Part shown: positions 7,183-15,724 of the stretch, one piece after another
Layout: each line of letters opens with the position of its first letter
How positions within the stretch are numbered: the stretch's first letter is position 1
DNA from: Tissierellia bacterium
GTDB taxonomy: Bacteria > Bacillota_A > Clostridia > Tissierellales > Peptoniphilaceae
Assembly: GCA_012513395.1 (NCBI GenBank)
Contig: JAAZCH010000280.1
Coordinates: forward strand, 1-20,189
Direction of reading: 5' to 3'
DNA length: 20,189 nt
Notes under the pieces: model-generated
Told to the model about the DNA's origin: nothing
Database searches by the model: none
Seen by the model: the letters and a program-made list of their open reading frames with translations, nothing else
Translations under genes and position numbers: made by a program

Positions 7183-7668
7183 TTAGCTTTCCATTGAATG
7201 TTTTTCCAATGTCTCTGCTCTATCTGCAACTTTCTTTTTAAAATTTTCTACCTTATGAATATACTCATTATCCATTAAAGAGGAACGAACTAAAAAATCA
7301 GCAGTAGCAATATTATTTGCAATCGGAATATCATATACCTGTGCTATTCTTAAAAGAGCTTTCACATCCGGATCATGCGGCTGTGCAGCTAGAGGGTCTG
7401 AGAAGAAAATCACCATATCAATACTCCCCTCTACAATCTTTGCACCAATCTGTTGATCGCCGCCTAACGGACCACTATTATAACATTTTACCCTTAACCC
7501 CACTTTATCTGTAATCATTCTTGCAGTAGTTCCGGTACCGGACAAACGATGATTTTTTAAAATCTCCTTATTATCATAGCACCATTGAATCATATCCTGC
7601 TTCTTTCCATCATGAGCTATAAGTGCAATATTTTTTTGCCTCTTTATTGTCATATTTATATATTCCAT
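7183..7668 (-). CDS. mgsA: Methylglyoxal synthase
   Basis: This cytoplasmic enzyme converts dihydroxyacetone phosphate to methylglyoxal and phosphate, a bypass that relieves sugar-phosphate overload. With the start at 7668 (161 residues), the conserved residues fall at H19 (LIAHD), D71 (GPLGGDQQ), D91 (FFSDPL), H98 and D101 (QPHDPDV). These are the positions of the E. coli enzyme's active-site residues as I recall them, which favours this start. An upstream ATG at 7680 is also possible; AGAAGGA lies very close to the chosen ATG. It is the last gene of the lac-gal operon, about 20 nt after galM and followed by a terminator. Its place in a lactose operon suggests protection against too rapid galactose flux; that role is inference. 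Confidence 0.93.
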   Translation of the reverse strand: MEYINMTIKRQKNIALIAHDGKKQDMIQWCYDNKEILKNHRLSGTGTTARMITDKVGLRVKCYNSGPLGGDQQIGAKIVEGSIDMVIFFSDPLAAQPHDPDVKALLRIAQVYDIPIANNIATADFLVRSSLMDNEYIHKVENFKKKVADRAETLEKHSMES

Positions 7669-7689
7669 TATCCTTCTCATTTACCAATT

Positions 7690-8739
7690 TTATGAAACAG
7701 ATAACTCGTAAATTGTACGGGATTTGTATGTTTGTCCAGCCTTTAACACACTACTCGGAAAATGTTCTTCATTACAGGCATTCGGATAATACTGTGTTTC
7801 AAAACAAATACCTGCTTTTTCTTCATACCTTGTACCGCCCTTACCAACTACTCCATCCAAGAAATTTCCTGTATATAATTGCATACCACACAAATCAGAA
7901 TAAACAGTCATGGTTATACCACTTTCGTCACAGTAAAGTTTTGCCATCTTTTTCAGCTTACCATCATTTGTAAATACATAATTATGGTCATACCCTTTGG
8001 CACGTCTAATTTGAACATCGTTATAATCAATCTGTTTGCCAATTATTTTCTTTATACGAAAATCCATCGGTGTATTTTCAACATTAAGAATGTTTCCTGT
8101 AGGCACAAAATCTTCATCTATCTCAAGAAAACTATTTGCATAGATTTCCAATTGGTGCTGTAAAATATTACCATTACCCTGCCCATTCAGATTAAAATAG
8201 GTGTGATTCGTAGGATTTACTACTGTTGTTTCATTGGTTGCCATTCTGTAATCAATAATTAGCTCATTGTTGTCTGTAAGTGTGTATCTTATCCGCTGCT
8301 CCAAATCTCCCGGAAAGCCCTGTTCAAATTTAGGACTAAGACGACTAAATTCAACATAATTACCTTCTTTGGATTTTCCATATCTGGCATCATACATTTT
8401 ACAGTGCGAGCGAACAAAACCACTATGAAGATTATTCTCTCCGTCATTTTTATCTAGTTTGTATTCTTTATCATCCAGTATTACGCAGGCATTTTTTATT
8501 CGATTTGCATTTCTGCCCACATAAGCACCAAAACAGGTATCTGTATTGTAATAATCTTTTAACTCATCAAAACCAAGCGTAATATCCTTTATTTCCCCAT
8601 TTCTATCCGGAAACATAATTGTTAAAATAAGTGCACCAAAATCTGATACCTGCACATGCATACCGCTATCATTTTCTAAAATATAAATACTTGCTTCTTT
8701 TCCCTCTTTAGTTGTTCCAAATTTTAGACATTCAATCAT
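7690..8739 (-). CDS. galM: Aldose 1-epimerase (mutarotase)
   Basis: A 349-residue cytoplasmic mutarotase that interconverts beta- and alpha-D-galactose, supplying the alpha anomer to galactokinase. Family motifs are in order: AYVGRNANRI, NNLHSGF (His), VVNPTNHTYFNLNGQG (catalytic His) and GICFETQYYPNA (catalytic Glu). The start at 8739 is preferred because GGAGG lies 8 nt upstream; the ATG at 8754 overlaps that site. It is separated from galT by about 100 nt, much more than the other operon gaps. Confidence 0.95.
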   Translation of the reverse strand: MIECLKFGTTKEGKEASIYILENDSGMHVQVSDFGALILTIMFPDRNGEIKDITLGFDELKDYYNTDTCFGAYVGRNANRIKNACVILDDKEYKLDKNDGENNLHSGFVRSHCKMYDARYGKSKEGNYVEFSRLSPKFEQGFPGDLEQRIRYTLTDNNELIIDYRMATNETTVVNPTNHTYFNLNGQGNGNILQHQLEIYANSFLEIDEDFVPTGNILNVENTPMDFRIKKIIGKQIDYNDVQIRRAKGYDHNYVFTNDGKLKKMAKLYCDESGITMTVYSDLCGMQLYTGNFLDGVVGKGGTRYEEKAGICFETQYYPNACNEEHFPSSVLKAGQTYKSRTIYELSVS

Positions 8740-8841
8740 CCCTGAGTCCTCCATCCATAAATTATATCAATCACAGCTATTTTCACTTGCAATGTAATGT
8801 TGTTCTATAAGGACTACTTCAAGTGGAATCACAGAATGTAA
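8740..8841. other. galT-galM intergenic spacer with repeated words
   Basis: This 102-nt spacer is the longest gap within the operon. On the minus strand CTGTGATT occurs twice, and TTACATT occurs near each copy. CACTTG and CAAGTG form a wide inverted repeat. TATAAT lies just before the galM ribosome binding site, without a correctly spaced -35. It could hold an internal promoter or an mRNA structure that tunes galM and mgsA; I cannot decide. Confidence 0.35.
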
Positions 8842-10323
8842 CTAAAGCGTTGAAATAAACTTCCTAAACGCATTCTGTCCTTCCTCAGTACGCTTATATA
8901 CACCAGCACATTCCAAAACTTTTACAAACACCTTTGCTATTTCATCTTTTAGAATCTGATTAACATTCTCTTTCGTAATGTTATAATGATTACGCCATTC
9001 ATCTACCCAATCCGCATGTTTTTCAATTTCTTCCATGGTCCGAATATCTTTTCCCTCTACGATAGCCTCACCCAAAGTAAGCATTTCTTTTTTTAATCTT
9101 GCTGGAAGTACAGCCAAACCCATAACCTCAATCAGTCCGATATTTTCTTTCTTGATATGGTGCAGCTTCTCCTCCGGATGATATACACCCCAAGGCTTCT
9201 CCTCTGTCGTAATATTATTGCGAAGCACCAAATCCATCTCGTATAAATCACCATTCATTCTTGCAATTGGTGTTATTGTGTTATGCGGCTCTCCGTCGGT
9301 TTCACTAAAGATAAACGCATCCTCATCTGTGTAATTGCGCCATGCATTTAAAATGTAATCGGATAACTCCACGATTCTCTCAGGCTTTTTGCTTTGTAAT
9401 CGGATCACTGACATCGGCCATTTTACAATGCCGCTTGTCACGTCCTCATAGCCTTTTACCTGAAACATATATTCATAAGGAGCTTTCGCCATAGCAAATG
9501 TATAAGAACCGCCCTGAAAATGATCATGACTTAATATGGAACCACCAACAATCGGAAGGTCTGCATTTGAACCAACGATATAATGTGGAAACTGTTTTAC
9601 AAAATCAAGCAGCTTTACAAATGCAGCTTTATCAATCTTCATCGGCGTATGCTCTTTGTTAAAAACAATGCAATGCTCATTATAATAAACATAAGGCGAA
9701 TACTGAAAATAATAGTCTCTATCAGCCAGTTTTACCGGAATTATTCTGTGGTTCTGTCTCGCCGGATGAGAAATATGTCCTGCATATCCCTCATTTTCTT
9801 CACAAAGAAGGCACTTCGGATACTCATTCTTTTTCGCTGTTGCCGCTTTTGCTATGTCTCTGGGGTCCTTTTCCGGCTTAGACAAATTTATCGTAATATC
9901 AATCTGTCCATACTCGGTATCTGTGGTCCATTTTTCATCCTTTTCGATTCTGTCCCTTCTGATGTAATTAGTATCCTGACTAAATTTGTAATAATAATCC
10001 GTAGCAAGCTTAGGACTTTCAGAATAGAGTCTTTGGAACTTCTCTCTTACCTGTGAAGGCATCGGAGTAATTAACCCCATTATCTTTGTATCAAACAAAT
10101 CCTTAGTTGTTATGGTGTCATCTTCCATGATTCCCTGCTCGATGGCATAATTCATCATATCTTCCAAAATCAGATGTATCGGTCTTACCTGTTCATCACT
10201 CCACACAAAATCCTTCTTGTCAAACAGCTCCAACAATCTGTTAATGACATATACCTTGTCATCCTCTGTAATCAGACCGTTCAACATTCCATAACTTACT
10301 AATTCTGATATTACTTTATCCAT
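8842..10323 (-). CDS. galT: UDP-glucose--hexose-1-phosphate uridylyltransferase (Firmicutes type)
   Basis: This enzyme of the Leloir pathway exchanges UMP between UDP-glucose and galactose-1-phosphate, giving UDP-galactose and glucose-1-phosphate. Its 493 residues match the long Firmicutes GalT type, which differs from the 350-residue E. coli type. Recognisable parts are FPHYIVGSNADLPIVGGSIL followed by SHDHFQGG, the His-rich segment expected to carry the uridylylated active site. KCLLCEENEGYAGHISHPAR carries two conserved Cys, and NTITPIARMNGDLYEMDLVL is also typical. The start follows GGGAGGTTTTTCAC. It begins 20 nt after galE. Confidence 0.95.
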   Translation of the reverse strand: MDKVISELVSYGMLNGLITEDDKVYVINRLLELFDKKDFVWSDEQVRPIHLILEDMMNYAIEQGIMEDDTITTKDLFDTKIMGLITPMPSQVREKFQRLYSESPKLATDYYYKFSQDTNYIRRDRIEKDEKWTTDTEYGQIDITINLSKPEKDPRDIAKAATAKKNEYPKCLLCEENEGYAGHISHPARQNHRIIPVKLADRDYYFQYSPYVYYNEHCIVFNKEHTPMKIDKAAFVKLLDFVKQFPHYIVGSNADLPIVGGSILSHDHFQGGSYTFAMAKAPYEYMFQVKGYEDVTSGIVKWPMSVIRLQSKKPERIVELSDYILNAWRNYTDEDAFIFSETDGEPHNTITPIARMNGDLYEMDLVLRNNITTEEKPWGVYHPEEKLHHIKKENIGLIEVMGLAVLPARLKKEMLTLGEAIVEGKDIRTMEEIEKHADWVDEWRNHYNITKENVNQILKDEIAKVFVKVLECAGVYKRTEEGQNAFRKFISTL

Positions 10324-10343
10324 GTGAAAAACCTCCCTTAATT

Positions 10344-11327
10344 CTAATAACCGTTTGGATGATTTTCATGCCACTGCCAAGCTGTTGCAATGATGGTGTG
10401 TAAATCTGCATATTGGGGATTCCAGCCTAAAACTTCCTTGGCCTTTGTACTGGATGCAATGAGAGTAGAAGGATCTCCTGCCCTTCTTGGTTCTTCCTTT
10501 GCCGGAATCGGATGTCCTGTAACCTCACGAGCTACATCAATCACTTCTTTTACTGTAAAACCTATTCCATTTCCTAAATTGAAAATGTCACTTTCTCCAC
10601 CCTTTGCCAAATATTCCATTGCTAAAATATGAGCCTGTGCCAAATCATTTACATGAATATAATCTCTGATACAGGTTCCATCCTTTGTATCATAATCGTT
10701 ACCAAATACAGAAATATACTCACGTTTACCATTTGGAACCTGCAAAATAAGTGGAATTAAATGAGTCTCCGGATTATGTGCTTCCCCAATCTTTCCATTC
10801 GGATGAGCACCACATGCATTAAAATATCTAAGAGACACATATCTTAAATTATGTGCTTTGGAAGTCCACTTAAACATCTTCTCCATAGAAAGCTTTGTCT
10901 CTCCATAACAGTTAGTTGGAAGTGTTCTGTCTGTTTCCAAAATAGGAATACTCTCCGGCTCTCCATATGTAGCAGCAGTTGAAGAAAATACAATCTTATC
11001 AATTCCATGCTCCATCATACTCTCTAACAACACCTCTGTTCCGCAAAGATTATTATTATAGTATTTAAGCGGATTTGTCATGCTCTCTCCAACCTGTGAG
11101 CTTGCCGCAAAATGAATCACACCATCTATCTTCTCTTTTGAAAACACTTCATCCAAAAATTTTTTATCTCGAATATCTCCCTCATAAAACTTTGCTTCCG
11201 GGTGAATTGCTTCCTTAAATCCGGTTAACAGATTATCAATTATTACTACCTCATATCCAGCGTCTATCAATTCATATACTGTATGGGAACCAATATATCC
11301 GGCTCCGCCTAACACTAAAATTCTCAT
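10344..11327 (-). CDS. galE: UDP-glucose 4-epimerase
   Basis: An NAD-dependent epimerase of the extended SDR family that interconverts UDP-galactose and UDP-glucose, closing the Leloir cycle and supplying UDP-galactose for surface glycans. Its 327 residues are normal. The Rossmann motif GGAGYIGSH is at residues 7-15. The catalytic residues are in FSSTAATYGEP (Ser/Thr at 115-117) and YGETK (Y141, K145). Substrate-side motifs RYFNACGAHPNGKIGEAH and GTCIRDYIHVNDLAQAH are intact. GGAGGCTGGGACA precedes the ATG. Only 13 nt separate it from galK. Confidence 0.96.
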   Translation of the reverse strand: MRILVLGGAGYIGSHTVYELIDAGYEVVIIDNLLTGFKEAIHPEAKFYEGDIRDKKFLDEVFSKEKIDGVIHFAASSQVGESMTNPLKYYNNNLCGTEVLLESMMEHGIDKIVFSSTAATYGEPESIPILETDRTLPTNCYGETKLSMEKMFKWTSKAHNLRYVSLRYFNACGAHPNGKIGEAHNPETHLIPLILQVPNGKREYISVFGNDYDTKDGTCIRDYIHVNDLAQAHILAMEYLAKGGESDIFNLGNGIGFTVKEVIDVAREVTGHPIPAKEEPRRAGDPSTLIASSTKAKEVLGWNPQYADLHTIIATAWQWHENHPNGY

Positions 11328-11340
11328 TGTCCCAGCCTCC

Positions 11341-12618
11341 TTACATCACCTTAATGCCGCCATATTTTCTGATTCTTAAATCCTTACAGGAACCTTCTCC
11401 ATAAATGCTGTCCATCTGCATCTTATATGGCACAACGAAATCATTTTTTACAAATGCCTGAATGGTTCCTGCAAAACCTCCACCATGCACTCTGCTCACA
11501 CCTTCTGTTTTTAACAAAACATCACTCATCATAAGTGCAACTGAAATATTCTGATTTTCCACATCGTTACTTGAATATACATTCTGTAAGTATTTGAAAG
11601 AAGAATCCCCCGATTCCTTCACGTTATCCAAAAACAGATTCATATCTCCCCACTTTAATGCATTTACTTCTTTTTGTACTCTCTCATTTTCTGTAAAGAA
11701 ATGCAGTGCTCTTAATACGCTTCTGTCTCCGTACTTCTCCCTAAGCTCTGGTATCGCCTTAATAACATCCACCACCTCTACTTCACGGAGAACCTCTTTT
11801 CCAAAATGATTTGCAACTCTTTTCATCTCCTGTGGAACGGCTGCATATTCGTATGTTAAATCTGCATGTGAACCCTTCGTATCTGTAATACACAAGCTGT
11901 ATCCATGCTCACTCATATTAAAATCCAATTTTTCAACTTCCGGCTTCTTCGGGTCCTTGAAATCAATATATACCAGATTTCCAACAGAACAAGCCATCTG
12001 ATCCATCAATCCACAAGGCTTTCCAAAATATACGTTTTCTGCATATTGTCCAACAATCGCTATTTCAATGGCTGAAATACTCATATCATTATAAAGTCCC
12101 GACAGAATAGTCCCAATCAGTGTTTCAAAAGCTGCCGAAGAAGAAAGACCTGCACCAATTAATACATCACTGGTAGCATATGCTCTGAAACCACCTACTT
12201 TATAGCCTCTTTCCATAAAGCCTGCAACAACACCCTTAATCAATGCAGTTGTTGTTTCCTTTTCTTCCTCTTTACAGTCAATATTATCTAATGAGATAAC
12301 CACTTCATCATAATCATCAGATATGATTCGGATTTGATTATCCTCAGTCTGTCTGACAATGCCAATCGTATCAAGGTTGATGGATGCAGCCAGAACCTCT
12401 CCATGTTGATGATCCGTATGGTTTCCACCCACTTCACTTCTGCCCGGTGCACTAAATATTTCTGCTTCCCCGGCTCCATAATGTGCTTCAAACAGTTCTA
12501 TGGCTTGCACATAACGCCTTTTATGATATTCAAGCTTTGTAGCATCTACATAGATGTCTAAAAATCTTTCATCCATTCCATCTTCTAAGATGTTCTTCTT
12601 CATTTCATTTGTCTTCAT
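11341..12618 (-). CDS. galK: Galactokinase
   Basis: A GHMP-family kinase that phosphorylates alpha-D-galactose to galactose-1-phosphate with ATP. Its 425 residues are slightly longer than the 390 usual in enterobacteria but common in Clostridia, owing to an N-terminal extension of about 40 residues. The galactokinase signature is FSAPGRSEVGGNHTDHQHGE; the ATP loop is LIGAGLSSSAAFE; the third GHMP motif is RVHGGGFAGTIQAFV. The catalytic Asp is in KPCGLMDQMACSVG. GAGGTTGTTAGG precedes the ATG. It lies 21 nt after lacM. Confidence 0.95.
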   Translation of the reverse strand: MKTNEMKKNILEDGMDERFLDIYVDATKLEYHKRRYVQAIELFEAHYGAGEAEIFSAPGRSEVGGNHTDHQHGEVLAASINLDTIGIVRQTEDNQIRIISDDYDEVVISLDNIDCKEEEKETTTALIKGVVAGFMERGYKVGGFRAYATSDVLIGAGLSSSAAFETLIGTILSGLYNDMSISAIEIAIVGQYAENVYFGKPCGLMDQMACSVGNLVYIDFKDPKKPEVEKLDFNMSEHGYSLCITDTKGSHADLTYEYAAVPQEMKRVANHFGKEVLREVEVVDVIKAIPELREKYGDRSVLRALHFFTENERVQKEVNALKWGDMNLFLDNVKESGDSSFKYLQNVYSSNDVENQNISVALMMSDVLLKTEGVSRVHGGGFAGTIQAFVKNDFVVPYKMQMDSIYGEGSCKDLRIRKYGGIKVM

Positions 12619-12639
12619 CCTAACAACCTCAATTCCTTC

Positions 12640-13590
12640 TTAACAAATCACAAAAGAATATGTTATATCTTTCTCTGCATCAATATGGTAAGCATCTTCC
12701 ACATCGCTTCCCCAGCTGTCAATTCCGCCCACACCTCTTACCGCTCCGTAGATACAAAGAACGGTTCTTCTTGCAGGAGGTAATTCCTCATGGTGCGTTG
12801 CATTTTCAATCTCACTTGCTGTATAAGGAAGGCAGGAGAACGCAAATGTATCTTCCTTTTTTTCAATTCTTAATATCTGAGCTGAATTGTCTTTTCTGCT
12901 GTTGTTAAGACTTGTATGTCTTGTTACTTCAAGCCAATCAGTTCCCATTCTCATACCACATTCCTGTGGAACAAGGTACGGTGTCAGACTTAAATCGTTT
13001 ATCTCATACACCCCTTTTACTCCTCCTGCCATACGATCCGGATAAGTTTCCCCGGAAAGTCCTTCATACATATATTTATCAGCCAAAGTCGGCATGATAA
13101 ACCTTAATCCAAATACAGGAAGCTGTGGTAATCCTTTTACTCCTTTATAAGAAACACTTACAGTTATCTTTCCTGTATTCTCCACACTATAAATCACATC
13201 AACTGTGGTTCTTGGATTTGTAACCGTCTCATAAACAAATTTAACAACGATGTTCTCTGCAAGCACATCTCCACCATACTTATTATTATCCGGCGCACAT
13301 GGTTTTCCCTGCGACTTGCCATCTGTAATAACCTCAATTTCCTTACAGTCAATAAACATATCCGCCGCAAGCCAGCTTCCGCTTTTTATATGAAACTTAC
13401 TTCCTCTGTCATTATCTGTAAGTGCTCTCCAAAATGTAGGCTTCGGGCAGCGATAAAGCCACTCATATCCATTTTTCACAACAGACTCCAGACCGCCCTG
13501 TGAATAAGAGAAAACGTAATCAAAACCTTCTCCGTGAACTCCAAGTGTATAATCTCCATATACGATTCTTAATTTAGATGTACATTCCAT
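12640..13590 (-). CDS. lacM: Beta-galactosidase small subunit (LacM type)
   Basis: A 316-residue protein matching the C-terminal domain of GH2 beta-galactosidase as found in two-gene LacLM enzymes. Characteristic pieces are RIVYGDYTLGVHG, GGLESVVKNGYEWLYRCPKP and TFWRALTDNDRGSKF near the N-terminus, with CGMRMGTDWLEV and FSCLPYTASEIENATHHEEL further on. The small subunit contributes to the active site but lacks the two catalytic Glu, which lie in LacL. It starts inside the last codons of lacL, 17 nt before the lacL stop, behind its own site GTGAGGTATTATT. I take this as a real two-subunit enzyme, not a broken lacZ: both parts have their own signals, and the small part begins like known LacM proteins. 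Confidence 0.92.
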   Translation of the reverse strand: MECTSKLRIVYGDYTLGVHGEGFDYVFSYSQGGLESVVKNGYEWLYRCPKPTFWRALTDNDRGSKFHIKSGSWLAADMFIDCKEIEVITDGKSQGKPCAPDNNKYGGDVLAENIVVKFVYETVTNPRTTVDVIYSVENTGKITVSVSYKGVKGLPQLPVFGLRFIMPTLADKYMYEGLSGETYPDRMAGGVKGVYEINDLSLTPYLVPQECGMRMGTDWLEVTRHTSLNNSRKDNSAQILRIEKKEDTFAFSCLPYTASEIENATHHEELPPARRTVLCIYGAVRGVGGIDSWGSDVEDAYHIDAEKDITYSFVIC

Positions 13591-15472
13591 AATAATACCT
13601 CACTTCCTGCATTGCTGGTTTTTCTCTTCTATCCGCAAAAACAATTCCATTGCCTGAAAATTCATAATCAGACGGTCTGTCATCAAAATCTCCACCATAT
13701 CTTAAAACTTCTCTTCCTGTCACTTCATCCTTTACAAGAAGTGCCTGATCGATGAAGTCCCAAATATATCCGCCCTGATACATTTCATATTTATCAATTA
13801 GCTTCATGTAAGAACCGAGTCCGCCTATGGAGTTACCCATATCATGCATAAATTCACATAGTAAATATGGTTTTTTTGCACTGTTTATCAGATATTTCTC
13901 CACTTCCTCCGGTTTCGCATACATACGACTTTCCACATCAGAAATAGTATCCTCATATTCTCTGGTATAATAGGAACCTTCATAATGTACTAATCTACCA
14001 TCCTTCTTTTCCTTGAAGAATTTATTCATTGCCTCTATATCATCACCTGCATAGGATTCGTTTCCTAACGACCAGAACAGAATGGAAGTATGGTTCTTAA
14101 ATGTCTCAAAATTATTTCTTGCACGGTCAACAACAGCTTCTCGCCACTGTAGTACAGAACCCGGTACATTCCATGACGGTTCGATTGCTCCCAGCTTCTG
14201 CCATGAACCATGACTTTCAAGATTTGTTTCCGCCATAACATAAATTCCTGCTTCATCGCACATATAATACCAAGGTATCTGATCCGGATAATGACAGGTT
14301 CTAACAGAATTAATGTTATTTCTGGTCATACACTGAATGTCTGAAATCATTTCCTTAATACCGATTACCCGTCCGGTTTTTGCACTCCACTCATGTCTAT
14401 TAACACCGGTAATGATAAGCCTCTTTCCATTTAAATGAATTACCTTGTCTATAATCTCAATTCTTCTAAATCCAACCTTATATGGAATAACCTCTGCAAG
14501 CTTTCCGTCAGTATAAACTTCAACAAATGTATCATAAAGATAAGGATTATGATTATCCCAAGGAGTAACCTTTTTTACATCTGCTGTCAATGCTCCTGCC
14601 AACATGTTCTTATCGCCTGTTAATACTAAATCTTCGGATAAAAGCTTATTTCCTGCTTTATCAGATAAGATGAATTTTGCACTTACTGTACTTTCAGAAG
14701 AAGCAGAAATTTTTACATCCACTTTAATTGCACCGCTTGTATTATCCTTATTTAATACAGGCTGAATCCACATATCCTCCACATGGATATCAGGAGTAGC
14801 CTTTAAGCTTACATTTCTGAATATACCGAAGAAACGGAAAAAGTCCTGATCCTCCAAAAACGCTGCTGTACTCATTTTGTGTACCTGCACAGCCAATACA
14901 TTATTCTTTTCCTTGATATAAGGTGTCAAATCAAACTCTGACGGTGTAAAGCTGTCTTCTGCATATCCGATAAACTCACCGTTTAACCAAATATACATTG
15001 CTTCCTCCACACCCTCAAAACAGATACGAATTCTTTTATTCTGCAACTTTTCATCAAGGTCAAATACTTTTATATATGACCCTACCGGATTATACTGTGC
15101 TTCGCTGAACATTCCTTCTCCTGCACCAGCACCCTCAATGCTGTGAGCAGGTCTAAGATACCTTTTACCCTCCCAAGGGTACTGTGTATTGATATATCTA
15201 ATCTGGTCATATCCTGCAAGTTCAATGTGTCCCGGAACCATGATTTTATCAAATCCACTTCTGTCATAATCTGTCTTGAAAAAATCTGCCGGTCTTTCCA
15301 TTACATTGATGCTAAACCTAAAATCCCACTGTCCATTTAAGGATTGTGTCAATTTATTATCACCACTTTCCAAATCCTTATAATTCAGATAGTAGTTATG
15401 ATCACTGTGGGCATCTAACTGATTTATTCTAAAAATTTCCGGGTTGTCTAACCATTTAATCTCTGCTTTCAT
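13574..15472 (-). CDS. lacL: Beta-galactosidase large subunit (LacL type, GH2)
   Basis: A 632-residue catalytic subunit that hydrolyses lactose to glucose and galactose together with LacM. No signal peptide is seen, so it is cytoplasmic. Domain order: a jelly-roll sugar-binding domain at the N-terminus (QSLNGQWDFRFS), an immunoglobulin-like domain, then the TIM barrel. The GH2 signature starts at IITGVNRHEW. Acid/base Glu is about residue 472 (FWSLGNESYAG) and nucleophile Glu about residue 540 (LLCEFMHDMGNSIGG). It ends MQEVRYYYGMYI, as LacL proteins do. The ATG at 15472 follows GTGAGGTTTAAT; a GTG at 15484 overlaps that site and is rejected. First gene of the operon, probably activated by the divergent AraC-type regulator. 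Confidence 0.95.
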   Translation of the reverse strand: MKAEIKWLDNPEIFRINQLDAHSDHNYYLNYKDLESGDNKLTQSLNGQWDFRFSINVMERPADFFKTDYDRSGFDKIMVPGHIELAGYDQIRYINTQYPWEGKRYLRPAHSIEGAGAGEGMFSEAQYNPVGSYIKVFDLDEKLQNKRIRICFEGVEEAMYIWLNGEFIGYAEDSFTPSEFDLTPYIKEKNNVLAVQVHKMSTAAFLEDQDFFRFFGIFRNVSLKATPDIHVEDMWIQPVLNKDNTSGAIKVDVKISASSESTVSAKFILSDKAGNKLLSEDLVLTGDKNMLAGALTADVKKVTPWDNHNPYLYDTFVEVYTDGKLAEVIPYKVGFRRIEIIDKVIHLNGKRLIITGVNRHEWSAKTGRVIGIKEMISDIQCMTRNNINSVRTCHYPDQIPWYYMCDEAGIYVMAETNLESHGSWQKLGAIEPSWNVPGSVLQWREAVVDRARNNFETFKNHTSILFWSLGNESYAGDDIEAMNKFFKEKKDGRLVHYEGSYYTREYEDTISDVESRMYAKPEEVEKYLINSAKKPYLLCEFMHDMGNSIGGLGSYMKLIDKYEMYQGGYIWDFIDQALLVKDEVTGREVLRYGGDFDDRPSDYEFSGNGIVFADRREKPAMQEVRYYYGMYI

Positions 15473-15493
15473 ATTAAACCTCACTTTCTGTAG

Positions 15494-15524
15494 ATAGCCC
15501 CTAAAGTCACACTCTATAGGCTAT
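15494..15524 (-). other. Possible hairpin in the lacL 5' leader
   Basis: On the minus strand ATAGCC and GGCTAT flank a partly pairing 19-nt loop, ending about 13 nt before the lacL ribosome binding site. It could stabilise the operon mRNA or tune lacL translation. No known riboswitch pattern is recognised. Confidence 0.35.
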
Positions 15525-15592
15525 TATGGTTTTCTGCTTATTCTCTTTTAACTTCTTGTTTGCCTCTTCAAGATTCATATTAATGTAACTTA

Positions 15593-15598
15593 ATTATA
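15593..15598 (-). promoter_or_regulatory. -10 box of the lac-gal operon promoter
   Basis: TATAAT on the minus strand would start transcription near 15586, about 110 nt before lacL. The hexamer 17 nt upstream (GTATTT) is a very poor -35, as expected for a promoter that needs an activator. The repeat at 15623-15640 falls around -37 to -54, next to the -35 region, a typical place for an AraC-type activator. Confidence 0.6.
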
Positions 15599-15622
15599 CT
15601 AATTTAACTCTATAAAATACAT

Positions 15623-15640
15623 ATCAAAAATTGGACAAAA
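15623..15640. promoter_or_regulatory. Putative AraC-type operator, site 1
   Basis: Minus-strand sequence TTTTGTCCAATTTTTGAT. It matches site 2 (15707-15724) at 16 of 18 positions in the same orientation, and the two starts are 84 bp apart. TGCACA lies next to it (15643-15648). It sits upstream of the lacL -10 box and covers the -35 of the araC promoter. Confidence 0.6.
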
Positions 15641-15660
15641 CATGCACAAAATGATACAAT
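15631..15660 (+). promoter_or_regulatory. Promoter of the AraC-family regulator gene
   Basis: On the plus strand TGGACA (15632-15637) and TACAAT (15655-15660) are 17 bp apart, a good sigma-A promoter. Transcription would start near 15667. The -35 lies inside operator site 1, so binding there should repress araC while helping lacL. Confidence 0.6.
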
Positions 15661-15672
15661 AAACAAAACAAC

Positions 15673-15693
15673 ACGGATTATATCCGTTTTTTT
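15673..15693 (+). terminator. Hairpin with T tract in the araC leader (possible attenuator)
   Basis: ACGGAT (15673-15678) pairs with ATCCGT (15682-15687) around a 3-nt loop, and seven T follow (15687-15693). It has the form of a weak intrinsic terminator. If araC transcription starts near 15667, the hairpin lies at the very beginning of its leader. Confidence 0.45.
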
Positions 15694-15706
15694 CAGCAAA
15701 GTGCAC

Positions 15707-15724
15707 ATCAAAAATTGAACAAAC
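15707..15724. promoter_or_regulatory. Putative AraC-type operator, site 2
   Basis: Plus-strand ATCAAAAATTGAACAAAC, the second copy of the direct repeat. TGCACA (15702-15707) directly adjoins it. It lies just upstream of the araC ribosome binding site (TAAGGAGG at 15731-15738), in the transcribed leader, and far upstream (about -120 to -140) of the lacL start site. Confidence 0.55.

Noticed and set aside
9583..10056. Plus-strand 157-codon frame opposite galT
   Set aside because: No ribosome binding site, fully inside a conserved gene on the other strand, and no recognisable protein features.
13574..13590. Apparent frameshift splitting lacZ
   Set aside because: Each half has its own well-spaced ribosome binding site, the overlap is 17 nt, and the halves match LacL and LacM in length and termini. 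A native two-gene enzyme is more likely.
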